Source: Fibrobacter sp. (GTDB taxonomy: Bacteria; Fibrobacterota; Fibrobacteria; Fibrobacterales; Fibrobacteraceae). From it: a stretch of 64,000 bases of DNA. Shown one piece after another: positions 32,540 through 41,737 of this stretch. The stretch covers positions 186,001 through 250,000 of the forward strand of contig JAKSIB010000001.1 in NCBI GenBank assembly GCA_024399065.1, given 5' to 3'. Positions within the stretch are counted from its first letter, which is position 1. Every line of letters begins with the position of its first letter. A program made the position numbers and the translations under genes. The notes under the pieces were generated by a model that saw only the letters and a program-made list of their open reading frames with translations, was not told the origin of the DNA and ran no database searches.

Positions 32540-33010
32540 ATGGCAAGTGCACTGCTTACTCGTATTCTTGACGATGTCAAAGCCTCTATGAAGGCTCACG
32601 ATTCCGAAACCCTCAGCGTTCTTCGTACCCTTCATTCTGATATCAAGAACGAAGCTATGAAGTCCGGTGCAACCCCCGCCCAGATTACCGAATCCATCAC
32701 AGATGAAATGTGCGTGGATGTCTTGGCTAAGAGCGTGAAGCAAAAGCAGGAAGCTATCGAAATTCTCAAGAAGGGTGGCTTCATGGACAAGATTCCGGCT
32801 GAAGAAGCTGTCATCGCCATCTACAAGAAGTACATGCCTGCCGAAATGACCGAAGACGAAGTCAAGGCTTTGATTGCTGAAATCAAGGCTGCAACTGGCG
32901 CTACCTCTCCCAAGGACATGGGCAAGATCATGAAGGAACTTCAGCCCAAGGTGAAGGGTCGTTTCGATGGCAAGCGCGTCAGCGCCCTGGTCCAGGAAGC
33001 CCTCAAGTAA
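32540..33010 (+). CDS. GatB/YqeY domain protein
   Basis: 156 residues, matching the YqeY family: SALLTRILDDVKASMKAHDSETLSVLRTLHSDIKNEAM at the start, QAIEI-like KQKQEAIEILKKGGF, then YMPAEMTEDEVKALIAEI and the end MGKIMKELQPKVKGRFDGKRVSALVQEAL. The domain resembles the tRNA-binding tail of GatB and is thought to act in tRNA-dependent amidation or a related step, but its role alone is unclear. An AAAAGG site lies before the ATG. The NifA-like gene begins 2 bases after the stop. Confidence 0.92.
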   Translation: MASALLTRILDDVKASMKAHDSETLSVLRTLHSDIKNEAMKSGATPAQITESITDEMCVDVLAKSVKQKQEAIEILKKGGFMDKIPAEEAVIAIYKKYMPAEMTEDEVKALIAEIKAATGATSPKDMGKIMKELQPKVKGRFDGKRVSALVQEALK

Positions 33011-33012
33011 TA

Positions 33013-34545
<1,533 letters not shown>

Positions 34546-34579
34546 GATTGCGACGGTGAAAAATGTTTTGGAGGTCTCT

Positions 34580-35773
34580 ATGAATAAAATAACTACACTG
34601 TTGCTTTCTGCTTTTTTTGCCGTGGTTGTATGTGCCTGCTCTGACGAATCTTCCGACAGTTCCGACATTAATGGCCCCGACGCAAGGCTTTCATCTTCTT
34701 CGCAAGAACTGTCTTCTGGAGAGGATGCCGACATCTTCGTTGAGTATGTCGAACCGCCTACGCTATCCTGTGAAAATGTGGAAAGTATCCTAGTTGATTC
34801 GGAATTGGATTCGTCGTATTATTTTTCCAGCATCGGCTTTTATGGGGAAAATGTAATTGCCGTTCCATACTATTTCTCTAAGCGGTGGTTGGTTGGTCAT
34901 GAGGATGATCCGGATTCGGCGCCTATCTATATAAAAAAGAACGGAGATGATTCTTGGCAATCCGTATATGCATTGGAAAACGACAGCTACAATCCGACGG
35001 ATAACAAAATCTGTATTGTTGGAAATCATTTAGCATTTGTTCGATCTTCAGATAAGCGTTATGATGGATCTGAATATGAAATTTGCCATTCTGCGGATGC
35101 CGAAAAATGGGATTGCACGCCCTCCCAGGGGGAGACGTGGCTAACTTGTGACGATGAATATTTCTACAAGAGCGACGATGAAAAATTGTATTATTCTAAA
35201 AATGCAGAAGATTGGACCTTGATAAACTATAAGCTCGGCGACATGATTGAACCTATTTTTGATGCGTTCTCCAATGATTCTGCGCATTTTATTGTCGTTT
35301 CTTTTTTCACCTTTGCTGAGAATCGAGCAGACCGTTATACTGCGCTTCTTTATTCTAAGGACATGGATAATTGGGACACTAATCACGTTATGGGCGGTTT
35401 ATCCTATTCGCTCGTCCGCTTCAATGACCTATATATAATGTCGTTAGATAGAAGTTATCATGTAAACGGAAACCTTTATTATTCGAAAGATTTGAAGAAC
35501 TGGATTCCAATTAAGTCGGTGAACGATAAGTATAATTTTGCGGGGAGCACGTTGGCTGTCTCGAAAGGAGTCTTAGTGGTTGTAGGGGAAGGCGGGGGCT
35601 CTGACTCATGGTTTGTTCTTGCATCACGGAATGGTAAGGATTTTAAGGAACAGTGTGGCGGTGGTGCTGAATACGTCAGGGCCTTTTCAGATACTTTGGG
35701 GAATTTTTATGCCCTGCGTAGGAATGATTTCGGTTCGTATGGCAAATACGATGTTCTTCGCGTAGTTGAATAA
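34580..35773 (+). CDS. AT-rich lipoprotein with BNR-like repeats
   Basis: 397 residues from ATG at 34580, preceded by GGAGGT; the upstream GTG at 34556 is rejected. The lipoprotein signal ends VVCAC (SDESSDSSD follows). After a Ser-rich linker, the protein has recurring units of the type (L)YYSKxxxxW: LYYSKNAEDWTLI, LLYSKDMDNWDTN, LYYSKDLKNWIPI and LASRNGKDFKEQC. These look like blades of a BNR or sialidase-type beta-propeller, though no enzyme residues are apparent. Codon use (TAT, ATA, GAT, AAA) is looser than in neighbouring genes, fitting low expression or acquisition from elsewhere. Surface recognition is possible but not shown. Confidence 0.75.
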   Translation: MNKITTLLLSAFFAVVVCACSDESSDSSDINGPDARLSSSSQELSSGEDADIFVEYVEPPTLSCENVESILVDSELDSSYYFSSIGFYGENVIAVPYYFSKRWLVGHEDDPDSAPIYIKKNGDDSWQSVYALENDSYNPTDNKICIVGNHLAFVRSSDKRYDGSEYEICHSADAEKWDCTPSQGETWLTCDDEYFYKSDDEKLYYSKNAEDWTLINYKLGDMIEPIFDAFSNDSAHFIVVSFFTFAENRADRYTALLYSKDMDNWDTNHVMGGLSYSLVRFNDLYIMSLDRSYHVNGNLYYSKDLKNWIPIKSVNDKYNFAGSTLAVSKGVLVVVGEGGGSDSWFVLASRNGKDFKEQCGGGAEYVRAFSDTLGNFYALRRNDFGSYGKYDVLRVVE

Positions 35774-35802
35774 CTTGAATTCACTTTTTTAACCACAAAT
35801 CC

Positions 35803-35899
35803 CTTCTTACTTCAAACTTCCTACTTCCTACTAATTTCTATCTTTCCCTCCGAAAAGTAAACCTCTAACCCCTAGACCCTAGTCTCTAGACCCTAAATT
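35803..35899. repeat. Heptamer repeat region before tyrS
   Basis: The first part reads CTTACTT CAAACTT CCTACTT CCTACTA; the second (35872-35899) reads CCTCTAA CCCCTAG ACCCTAG and two more units. Both have period 7, with about 40 bases of pyrimidine-rich sequence between. The second block ends at the tyrS ATG, so no Shine-Dalgarno sequence exists. The rest of 35774-35802 holds no gene. Confidence 0.75.
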
Positions 35900-37117
35900 A
35901 TGCAATTCCGTCCTGTTAAAGAACAGCTTGATATTTTGATGCGCGGCGTGATCGACATTGTCCCGCAGGATGAACTCGAAAAGAAACTCCAGAAATCCTA
36001 CGAGACTGGCGTTCCCCTCCGTATCAAGATGGGTGTTGACCCCACTGCACCGGACGTTCATTTCGGCCATACCGTCGTCATGCGCAAGCTCCGCCAGTTC
36101 CAGGATCTGGGTCATACCGTCGTTCTGATCGTTGGTGACTACACCGCCCAGATTGGTGACCCCAGCGGCCGTAACAAGGCCCGTCCACGCCTCACCCACG
36201 AACAGGTTCTGGAAAACGCAAAGGAATACCAGGAACAGTTCTTCAAGGTTGTGCGCCGTGACCAGGTGGAAATCCACTACAATGGCGAATGGTTCTCCAA
36301 GCTGGACTTCAGCAAGGTTACCGAACTTATGGGTCAGTTCACTGTAGCCCAGATGCTGGAACGCGAAGACTTCCACAACCGCTACACTGCAAATACCCCC
36401 ATTAGCCTTCACGAATTCATGTACCCCATGATGCAGGGCTACGACTCCGTTGCCATCAAGTCCGACGTGGAACTTGGCGGTACCGACCAGAAGTTCAACG
36501 TGCTTCGCGGTCGCGACCTTCAGATTTTCGAAGGCATGGAACCCCAGATCGGCCTCTTCATGCCTATCCTCCTGGGTACCGACGGCAAGGTCAAGATGTC
36601 CAAGTCCATCGGTAACTACGTGGGCCTCAACGAGCCTGCCGACGTCATGTACCACAAGATCTACAGCCTGGCTGACAGCATCGTTGAAAACTGGTTCGAA
36701 CTCTTGACCGAAATCCCCATGGAAGAAATCAAGCAGATGATGGCTGACGTGGCTTCCGGCAAGATGAACCCCAACGAAGCAAAGCATCGTCTGGCTATGG
36801 ACATCGTGACTCAGTACTATGGCGCCGAAGCTGCAGAAGCAGCCGCTGCCAAGGAAAAGGAAATCCATAGCGGTAACGCAATTCCTAGCGATGCTGCCGA
36901 ATGCTCTGTTGCTGCCGGTTCCTACGGTGCCCTCGACCTCCTGGTGGAAGTCAAGGCTTTCGCCTCCAAGGGTGAAGCCCGCCGCATGGTCCAGAACGGT
37001 GGCGTCAAGATCGGTGGCGAAAAGCTGGCTGATCCTCAGGCCCAGATTGAAATCAAGGGCGGCGACCAGATGGTTATCCAGGTGGGTAAGCGTAAGTTCT
37101 ACAAGGTGAACTTCTAA
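35900..37117 (+). CDS. tyrS: Tyrosyl-tRNA synthetase
   Basis: 405 residues, class I synthetase that charges tRNA-Tyr. The HIGH-type motif is H54-FGH57 and the KMSKS loop is exact at 232-236 (KVKMSKSIGNYVGL). VGDYTAQIGDPSGRNKARP and GGTDQKFNVLRGRDLQ form the tyrosine pocket. A C-terminal S4-type RNA-binding domain (EARRMVQNGGVKIGGEKLADPQAQI) is complete. The form resembles the TyrS2/TyrZ branch. The ATG directly abuts the heptamer array, without a Shine-Dalgarno sequence, even though this is an essential gene. Confidence 0.97.
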   Translation: MQFRPVKEQLDILMRGVIDIVPQDELEKKLQKSYETGVPLRIKMGVDPTAPDVHFGHTVVMRKLRQFQDLGHTVVLIVGDYTAQIGDPSGRNKARPRLTHEQVLENAKEYQEQFFKVVRRDQVEIHYNGEWFSKLDFSKVTELMGQFTVAQMLEREDFHNRYTANTPISLHEFMYPMMQGYDSVAIKSDVELGGTDQKFNVLRGRDLQIFEGMEPQIGLFMPILLGTDGKVKMSKSIGNYVGLNEPADVMYHKIYSLADSIVENWFELLTEIPMEEIKQMMADVASGKMNPNEAKHRLAMDIVTQYYGAEAAEAAAAKEKEIHSGNAIPSDAAECSVAAGSYGALDLLVEVKAFASKGEARRMVQNGGVKIGGEKLADPQAQIEIKGGDQMVIQVGKRKFYKVNF

Positions 37118-37139
37118 GTTCATCAAGGATTGGGGAAAT

Positions 37140-38096
37140 ATGGCTCAGGAAATTCTCATTCTCGGTTTGAATCCGGCATGGCAGCGCTTGTTCTTCCTGG
37201 ACAAGTTCACGCTGGGCGAAGTCCACCGCATTAGCAAGGTGGAATCCTACGCCTCCGGTAAGGGCATCAACTGCGGCCGCGTGCTGCAGTTGCTTGGCGG
37301 TACTCCGCTCCTGATGCATTTCTTGGGTTCTGAGCACGGCTCCCGAATCTTTGACGAACTGTCTGCCTGCGGTATCCAGCAGGCTCCGGTGTGGATCAAG
37401 GAACCGACCCGCATCTGCACCACCATCGTCAGCGAAGGCGAATCTACAGAACTTATTGAACCGTCTCCGCTCCTTTCTGAAGTGGAAAACGAAGACTTCA
37501 TCCAGACCTTGAACCAGTACTGGGCTTCCACCCAGAGCGTTGCCCTTTGCGGTTCTTTCCCCAAGGGTTTTGACGTGGACCAGATCAACTCCCTGGACTT
37601 CACGGGCAAGAAGGTCTTTATCGACGCTATCGAAGGCATCGACGCCTGGCTCGCCAAGGGTGTGGAACTTCTCAAGATCAACCTCGACGAATACTGCAAG
37701 CTTTGCGAACGTATGGGCATTCCTCTGGTGATGAGCAGTCCCCAGTTCTGGAAGATGTCCGCTACCACGGTGCTGGAACGTCTCCCCATCAAGAATCTGG
37801 TGGTGACCGATGAAGATGCTCCGGTCCGCGCCTTTAGGCTTGTGGAAGGCAAGTTCCAGGGCATTCAGCTCCAACCGCCGACCATCCAGATGAAGAACGA
37901 TATCGGTGCAGGCGACTCCTTCTTTGCTGGCTGGCTCCTGGCTGATTCCCAGAACCTTTCCTTTGAGGAACGTCTAGTGAAGGCAACTGCAGTGGCTGTG
38001 GCCCGTTGCGAAGTGGAACGTCCCTGGAACCTCAAGCTGGATCGCGTAGACGAATTGGAAAAATCCCTTTCCGAAGCTGTCGAAAAGCTGGAGTAA
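37140..38096 (+). CDS. PfkB-family sugar kinase
   Basis: 318 residues. Resembles 1-phosphofructokinase or tagatose-6-phosphate kinase members: LGLNPAWQRLFFLDKFTLGEV at the N-terminus, the Gly-rich SGKGINCGRVLQLLGG, and the family signature NDIGAGDSFFAGWLLA with the catalytic Asp. AALCGSFPKGF replaces the usual SGSLPxG. A GGGG ribosome-binding site lies before the ATG, 22 bases after tyrS. The precise substrate cannot be told; the divergent sugar-binding loops leave open a non-fructose substrate. mqnB follows 6 bases later, so it may be in one operon with menaquinone genes. Confidence 0.88.
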   Translation: MAQEILILGLNPAWQRLFFLDKFTLGEVHRISKVESYASGKGINCGRVLQLLGGTPLLMHFLGSEHGSRIFDELSACGIQQAPVWIKEPTRICTTIVSEGESTELIEPSPLLSEVENEDFIQTLNQYWASTQSVALCGSFPKGFDVDQINSLDFTGKKVFIDAIEGIDAWLAKGVELLKINLDEYCKLCERMGIPLVMSSPQFWKMSATTVLERLPIKNLVVTDEDAPVRAFRLVEGKFQGIQLQPPTIQMKNDIGAGDSFFAGWLLADSQNLSFEERLVKATAVAVARCEVERPWNLKLDRVDELEKSLSEAVEKLE

Positions 38097-38102
38097 TTCC
38101 GA

Positions 38103-38774
38103 ATGACGTTGTTTGCTTTTGCGTCAACGTTGGAATTCTCAAAAATGTTTCCGGAAGTGTCTATTCCGGAAAATCCAAACAATATTACGGATAAAGTAAT
38201 TTCTCTTGCCGAGGGTGGCAAGAACCTAGGCTGCGCCGCAATCTTGGGCGTGGGACTTGTGGAGTTTTCTGCAAACCTTTCCGCCTTGCTTAATCGCAAA
38301 AATGAACTTGAAATTACGTCGGTTGTACTAGTGGGGATTTGTGGCGCCTTTAAGGACCGCGACCTGCAAGTGGGTGATGTCGTCCGCGTAGACTCTGAAA
38401 TGGTGGGCGACTTGGGTGTGGAAGAGGCTGATGGCTCCTTTACCGCCTGGTCTAAAATTTCCGGCGAAGTCAAGAAGTACGATGCCGCCGACCCGTCTTC
38501 CGCTCCCCTCTGGATTCGAAACCTGCGGGGCGCCTCGGGCATTTCCGTCAACTGCTGTACCGGAACCGAAGCCACCGCCCGTGTCCGCGCTCATTTGTTC
38601 AATGCCGACGTGGAATCCATGGAGGGCGCCGCCTGCTTCTCCATCTGCAATGCCTTTGCTGTTCCCGCCTACGAAATTCGCGCTGTCAGCAACTTTGTGG
38701 GGACCCGCGACAAATCCCAGTGGGAAATCGCCGAAGCCCTAGAAAAGCTCAGGGAGCTTTTCAATTACGAATAA
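38103..38774 (+). CDS. mqnB: Futalosine hydrolase
   Basis: 223 residues of the nucleoside phosphorylase fold. It releases hypoxanthine from futalosine to give dehypoxanthine futalosine in the alternative menaquinone route. The core GVGLVEFSANLSALL, VVLVGICGAFKDRDLQVGDVV and the end DVESMEGAACFSICNAFAVPAYEIRAVSNFVGTRD, with the ribose-binding MEG motif, are typical of MqnB rather than of MTA nucleosidase. The final residues FNYE and the stop are part of the following heptamer-like repeat. mqnD follows downstream, supporting the call. Confidence 0.93.
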   Translation: MTLFAFASTLEFSKMFPEVSIPENPNNITDKVISLAEGGKNLGCAAILGVGLVEFSANLSALLNRKNELEITSVVLVGICGAFKDRDLQVGDVVRVDSEMVGDLGVEEADGSFTAWSKISGEVKKYDAADPSSAPLWIRNLRGASGISVNCCTGTEATARVRAHLFNADVESMEGAACFSICNAFAVPAYEIRAVSNFVGTRDKSQWEIAEALEKLRELFNYE

Positions 38775-38911
38775 CCAATTACGAATTACTAGAATTGCAG
38801 TCCTAGGCCGCAACAATAAATCGCCCCAAATTTTTCATACTTCATACTTCATACCTCACACCTCGTACCTCGAACCTCGTACCTCGAACCTCGAACCTCG
38901 TAACTAGAACC
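38762..38911. repeat. Heptamer arrays between mqnB and mqnD
   Basis: A first block (38762-38792) repeats CAATTAC GAATAAC and CAATTAC GAATTAC and covers the mqnB stop codon. The second (38834-38911) consists of eleven heptamers: three TTCATAC, then CTCACAC and variants CTCGTAC/CTCGAAC, ending one base before the mqnD ATG. The second block has very few G, and no Shine-Dalgarno sequence is present. Confidence 0.88.
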
Positions 38912-39706
38912 ATGCGCTTGTCTCTCGGAATCTCCACCTGTCCCAACGACACCTACATTTACGAAGCCCTCGTTCATGGCCTCGAAAATTCTCCCTTTGA
39001 ATGGGATGTCCATTTTGCTGATGTCCAGACCCTGAACGAATGGATCATGGCGGGAAAGCTGGATGTGGCAAAGGTTAGTGCCCAGGTATATCCCGAAATT
39101 GAGAAGGATTACCGTTGCCTCGGCTGTGGCGGAGCTATTGGCTATGGGTGCGGCCCGTTGCTTCTTTCCTCTAGCGCCGATTCCTTTGACGGAAACGCCC
39201 CTACGGTTCTGCCGGGCGCAAACACCACTGCCGCCTTGTTGTTCAAGTTTTGGTATCAGAAGAAGTTTGGTGGAAAACCTGACCTCCAGTTCGCTTTGTT
39301 CAATCAGGTCTACGAAGGTCTCCTCTCCAAGGATTACGTACAAGGTGTGACCATCCACGAACATCGCTTCACCTGGAAGCGGGACTGCCTCCATTTGCTA
39401 CAGGACCTTGGCGCCTTCTGGGAACAGGAAACGGGAACTCCCATACCCCTTGGCATTTCTGTTGCCCGCCGTTCCCTTGGCGACGAAACCATTGCGCTGG
39501 TGGAAAATGAAATTCGTGAAAGTCTGAAAATTGCTCGCGGTCGTTCTGAACTTGTCACACCTTTCATTGATGAAAAGGCTCAAATCGAGGACAAAAAGGT
39601 GATGGAAGATCACATCAATATGTTCGTCAATGACTTCTCCGAAAACGTGGGGGAGAGGGGTTGGGCCGCTCTAGAAAACCTGTGGCGGTTATCACATTGT
39701 GAATAA
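38912..39706 (+). CDS. mqnD: 1,4-dihydroxy-6-naphthoate synthase
   Basis: 264 residues, a periplasmic-binding-protein-like fold. It converts cyclic dehypoxanthine futalosine to 1,4-dihydroxy-6-naphthoate in menaquinone synthesis. The opening LSLGISTCPNDTYIYEALVHGL and DVQTLNEWIMAGKLDVAKVSAQVYPEI are diagnostic; GCGPLLLSS, LPGANTTAALLFKFW and GVTIHEHRFTW complete the substrate cleft. The ATG follows the heptamer array with no Shine-Dalgarno sequence. With mqnB upstream and a ubiE/menG start at 63696, it shows that the organism makes menaquinone by the futalosine route. Confidence 0.96.
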   Translation: MRLSLGISTCPNDTYIYEALVHGLENSPFEWDVHFADVQTLNEWIMAGKLDVAKVSAQVYPEIEKDYRCLGCGGAIGYGCGPLLLSSSADSFDGNAPTVLPGANTTAALLFKFWYQKKFGGKPDLQFALFNQVYEGLLSKDYVQGVTIHEHRFTWKRDCLHLLQDLGAFWEQETGTPIPLGISVARRSLGDETIALVENEIRESLKIARGRSELVTPFIDEKAQIEDKKVMEDHINMFVNDFSENVGERGWAALENLWRLSHCE

Positions 39707-39830
39707 ACTGTGAATTTGTACATTTTTATTGTAATATTATGGAAATGTAAACGTTGTTTTACAAAATGGCGAATTTTTTCAAAAAACTTTATTTATTTTC
39801 CATACTGCATATTTTAAGTGGAGTTTACTT

Positions 39831-40031
39831 ATGAGCTTAGTGAACGATCTGGACCAAGAAGTCGAAAATTTCAAGCGCGAATACGACAAGTTCTCTCGCG
39901 GCAACAAGTCTGCCGGAACTCGTGCTCGCAAGATCCTGCAGGACATCAAGAAGACCTGCCAGGAAATCCGTGTATCTATCCAAGGAGCTAAGAAAGAGGA
40001 CGAAAAGGCTGAACCGGCCTCCGAAGATTAA
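39831..40031 (+). CDS. Histone-H1-like protein (HC1 type)
   Basis: 66 residues with GTGGAG before the ATG. The helix pair VNDLDQEVENFKREYDKFSRG, then NKSAGTRARKILQDIKKTCQEIR, fits the small HC1/H1-like nucleoid proteins found in Chlamydia and Bacteroidota, whose core is GNKAAGTRARKA. The C-terminal part is mixed (GAKKEDEKAEPASED), more acidic than the Lys/Ala-rich tails of typical members. DNA compaction or binding is inferred from the family. It is alone between mqnD and the envelope operon. Confidence 0.75.
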   Translation: MSLVNDLDQEVENFKREYDKFSRGNKSAGTRARKILQDIKKTCQEIRVSIQGAKKEDEKAEPASED

Positions 40032-40094
40032 CCTTCGGGTACCTCCCAAAGTGCTAAAATCACAACATTTTTTGCCCGTTTTTGCGAAAATCGT

Positions 40095-40123
40095 TTGACT
40101 AAAGCCCTTTTTGAAGGTATATT
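40095..40123 (+). promoter_or_regulatory. Promoter of the envelope gene cluster
   Basis: TTGACT (40095-40100) and TATATT (40118-40123) with a 17-base spacer. The leader of about 80 nt contains a small hairpin, CGCC and GGCG around 40142-40160, before the ATG at 40209. Confidence 0.75.
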
Positions 40124-40208
40124 CCCATTTGGATTTTATGTCGCCCGAACTGGGTGGCGTATAAGTTGAAGAATTTAAAGTGTTCTATGATTGGAGAAAC
40201 GTAGCAGT

Positions 40209-41726
40209 ATGACCCTAAAGAAACTGGTCTTAATTACGGCCGGGGCAATGCTTCTTACCGGAACCGCCATGGCCAAGAATATCAATGTGCCTGGTGATTA
40301 CAGCAAGATTGCAGACGCTCTCGGTAACGCCGACGCCGGAGATACCATCTTCGTTAAGCGCGGTACTTATAACGAAAACATCACCTTGATCATGGGTGTT
40401 GTACTTAAGGGCGAAGATCCGCTCACTACCATCATCGATGGTGGCCGTCGCGGTCCGACCGTCATGGGTACTTCTGGCGCCGAAATGTCTCACTTCACTG
40501 TGAGAAACGGTCTTGAAGGTATTCTTTGCGAAAACGCTGCTCCCTACATCCACCACACCTACGTGATGGACAACCATGCAACTGGTATCGGCGCATTCAT
40601 TTCTCTGCCTCACCTCCGCAACAACGTGGTGTACGGCAACCGCTGGTCCGGCATCCTCGCATGGGGCGCTAAGTCTCTCGATGCTTACATTGAACAGAAC
40701 GTTGTCCTTCGCAACGGCTACTCTGGCCTTGCTTTGAAGGGACCGACCAACGTGGTCGCCCGTAACAACATCTTCATGGAAAACCACTACTACGGTGTGT
40801 TTGCTGACCCGGCTGCCGGTCAGACGAAGGTGGAATACAACAACATCTACAAGAACTATTATCCGTTCAACCAGTTCATCAAGGTTAACCGTACGAACGT
40901 TTCCTTGGATCCGAAGTTCATGAATGCTTCTCTTTCCAAGCCGAACTTCTACTGCCAGTCTACCTCTCCGATGCTCAAGCGCGGTAAGGGTAAGATGGAC
41001 ATCGGTTTGACTGCTACCGAACTGGTGAAGGAAGATGAAGCTGTTGAAGAAACCCGTAATCCGGATACCGATGGCGACGGCCTTTGCGATCCTTGGGTTT
41101 CTGAAGAAGGCGTTGCAGACAAGTACGCATCCATTTGTACCGGTCTCGACAACTGCCCGGAAGAAGCTGAAGACTTCGATGGCTATCAGGACGACGATGG
41201 TTGCCCGGATGCCGATAACGACCGTGACGGTCTCTGCGATCCTTGGGTAGAAGCCAAGGGCATGCTCTCCAATTTCGCTCACATCTGTAAGGGTGTTGAC
41301 CTCTGCCCGGAACAGGCAGAAACCCAGAACGAATATAAGGACGATGATGGTTGCCCGGATGAAGTTCCGCAGCCGCCGAAGAAGCGCTTCGTTCTTGAAG
41401 GTGTGAACTTTGAATCTGGTAAGGCAACCATTACTCCGGACTCCTACATCTCTCTTATGAAGGTTGTGGACATCATGGAAACCTTTACCGATGCTACCTT
41501 CCAGATTGTCGGCCATACCGATAACGTTGGTAACAAGGACAAGAATAAGCAGCTTTCCGCTGACCGCGCTGCCGCAGTGAAGAACTTCCTCGTCGAAAAG
41601 GGTATCGACGAAAGCCGAATTGTCACTGACGGTATGGGTGATTCTCAGCCGGTTGCTTCTAACAAAACCCCTGAAGGTCGTGCTCAGAACCGTCGTATCG
41701 AGTTCATCCGCACGGATATGAAGTAA
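40209..41726 (+). CDS. OmpA-family protein with beta-helix and Ca-binding repeats
   Basis: 505 residues from ATG at 40209, chosen for its signal peptide (KLVLITAGAMLLTGTAMA). Residues 20-285 look like a right-handed parallel beta-helix of the pectate-lyase type (INVPGDYSKIADALGNADAGD, GTYNENITLIMGVVLKGEDP, NNVVYGNRWSGILAWG, NVVARNNIFMENHYYGVFA). Two thrombospondin-3-like repeats follow (DTDGDGLCDPW, DNDRDGLCDPW), with Asp and Cys for calcium and disulfide. The C-terminal 110 residues are an OmpA peptidoglycan-binding domain (VNFESGKATITPDS, IVGHTDNVGNKDKNKQLSADRA, GRAQNRRIEF). So the protein probably ties a surface or periplasmic helix to the wall. It heads the envelope cluster; the next gene starts 11 bases later. 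Confidence 0.9.
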   Translation: MTLKKLVLITAGAMLLTGTAMAKNINVPGDYSKIADALGNADAGDTIFVKRGTYNENITLIMGVVLKGEDPLTTIIDGGRRGPTVMGTSGAEMSHFTVRNGLEGILCENAAPYIHHTYVMDNHATGIGAFISLPHLRNNVVYGNRWSGILAWGAKSLDAYIEQNVVLRNGYSGLALKGPTNVVARNNIFMENHYYGVFADPAAGQTKVEYNNIYKNYYPFNQFIKVNRTNVSLDPKFMNASLSKPNFYCQSTSPMLKRGKGKMDIGLTATELVKEDEAVEETRNPDTDGDGLCDPWVSEEGVADKYASICTGLDNCPEEAEDFDGYQDDDGCPDADNDRDGLCDPWVEAKGMLSNFAHICKGVDLCPEQAETQNEYKDDDGCPDEVPQPPKKRFVLEGVNFESGKATITPDSYISLMKVVDIMETFTDATFQIVGHTDNVGNKDKNKQLSADRAAAVKNFLVEKGIDESRIVTDGMGDSQPVASNKTPEGRAQNRRIEFIRTDMK

Positions 41727-41737
41727 AGGAGTAGGTG

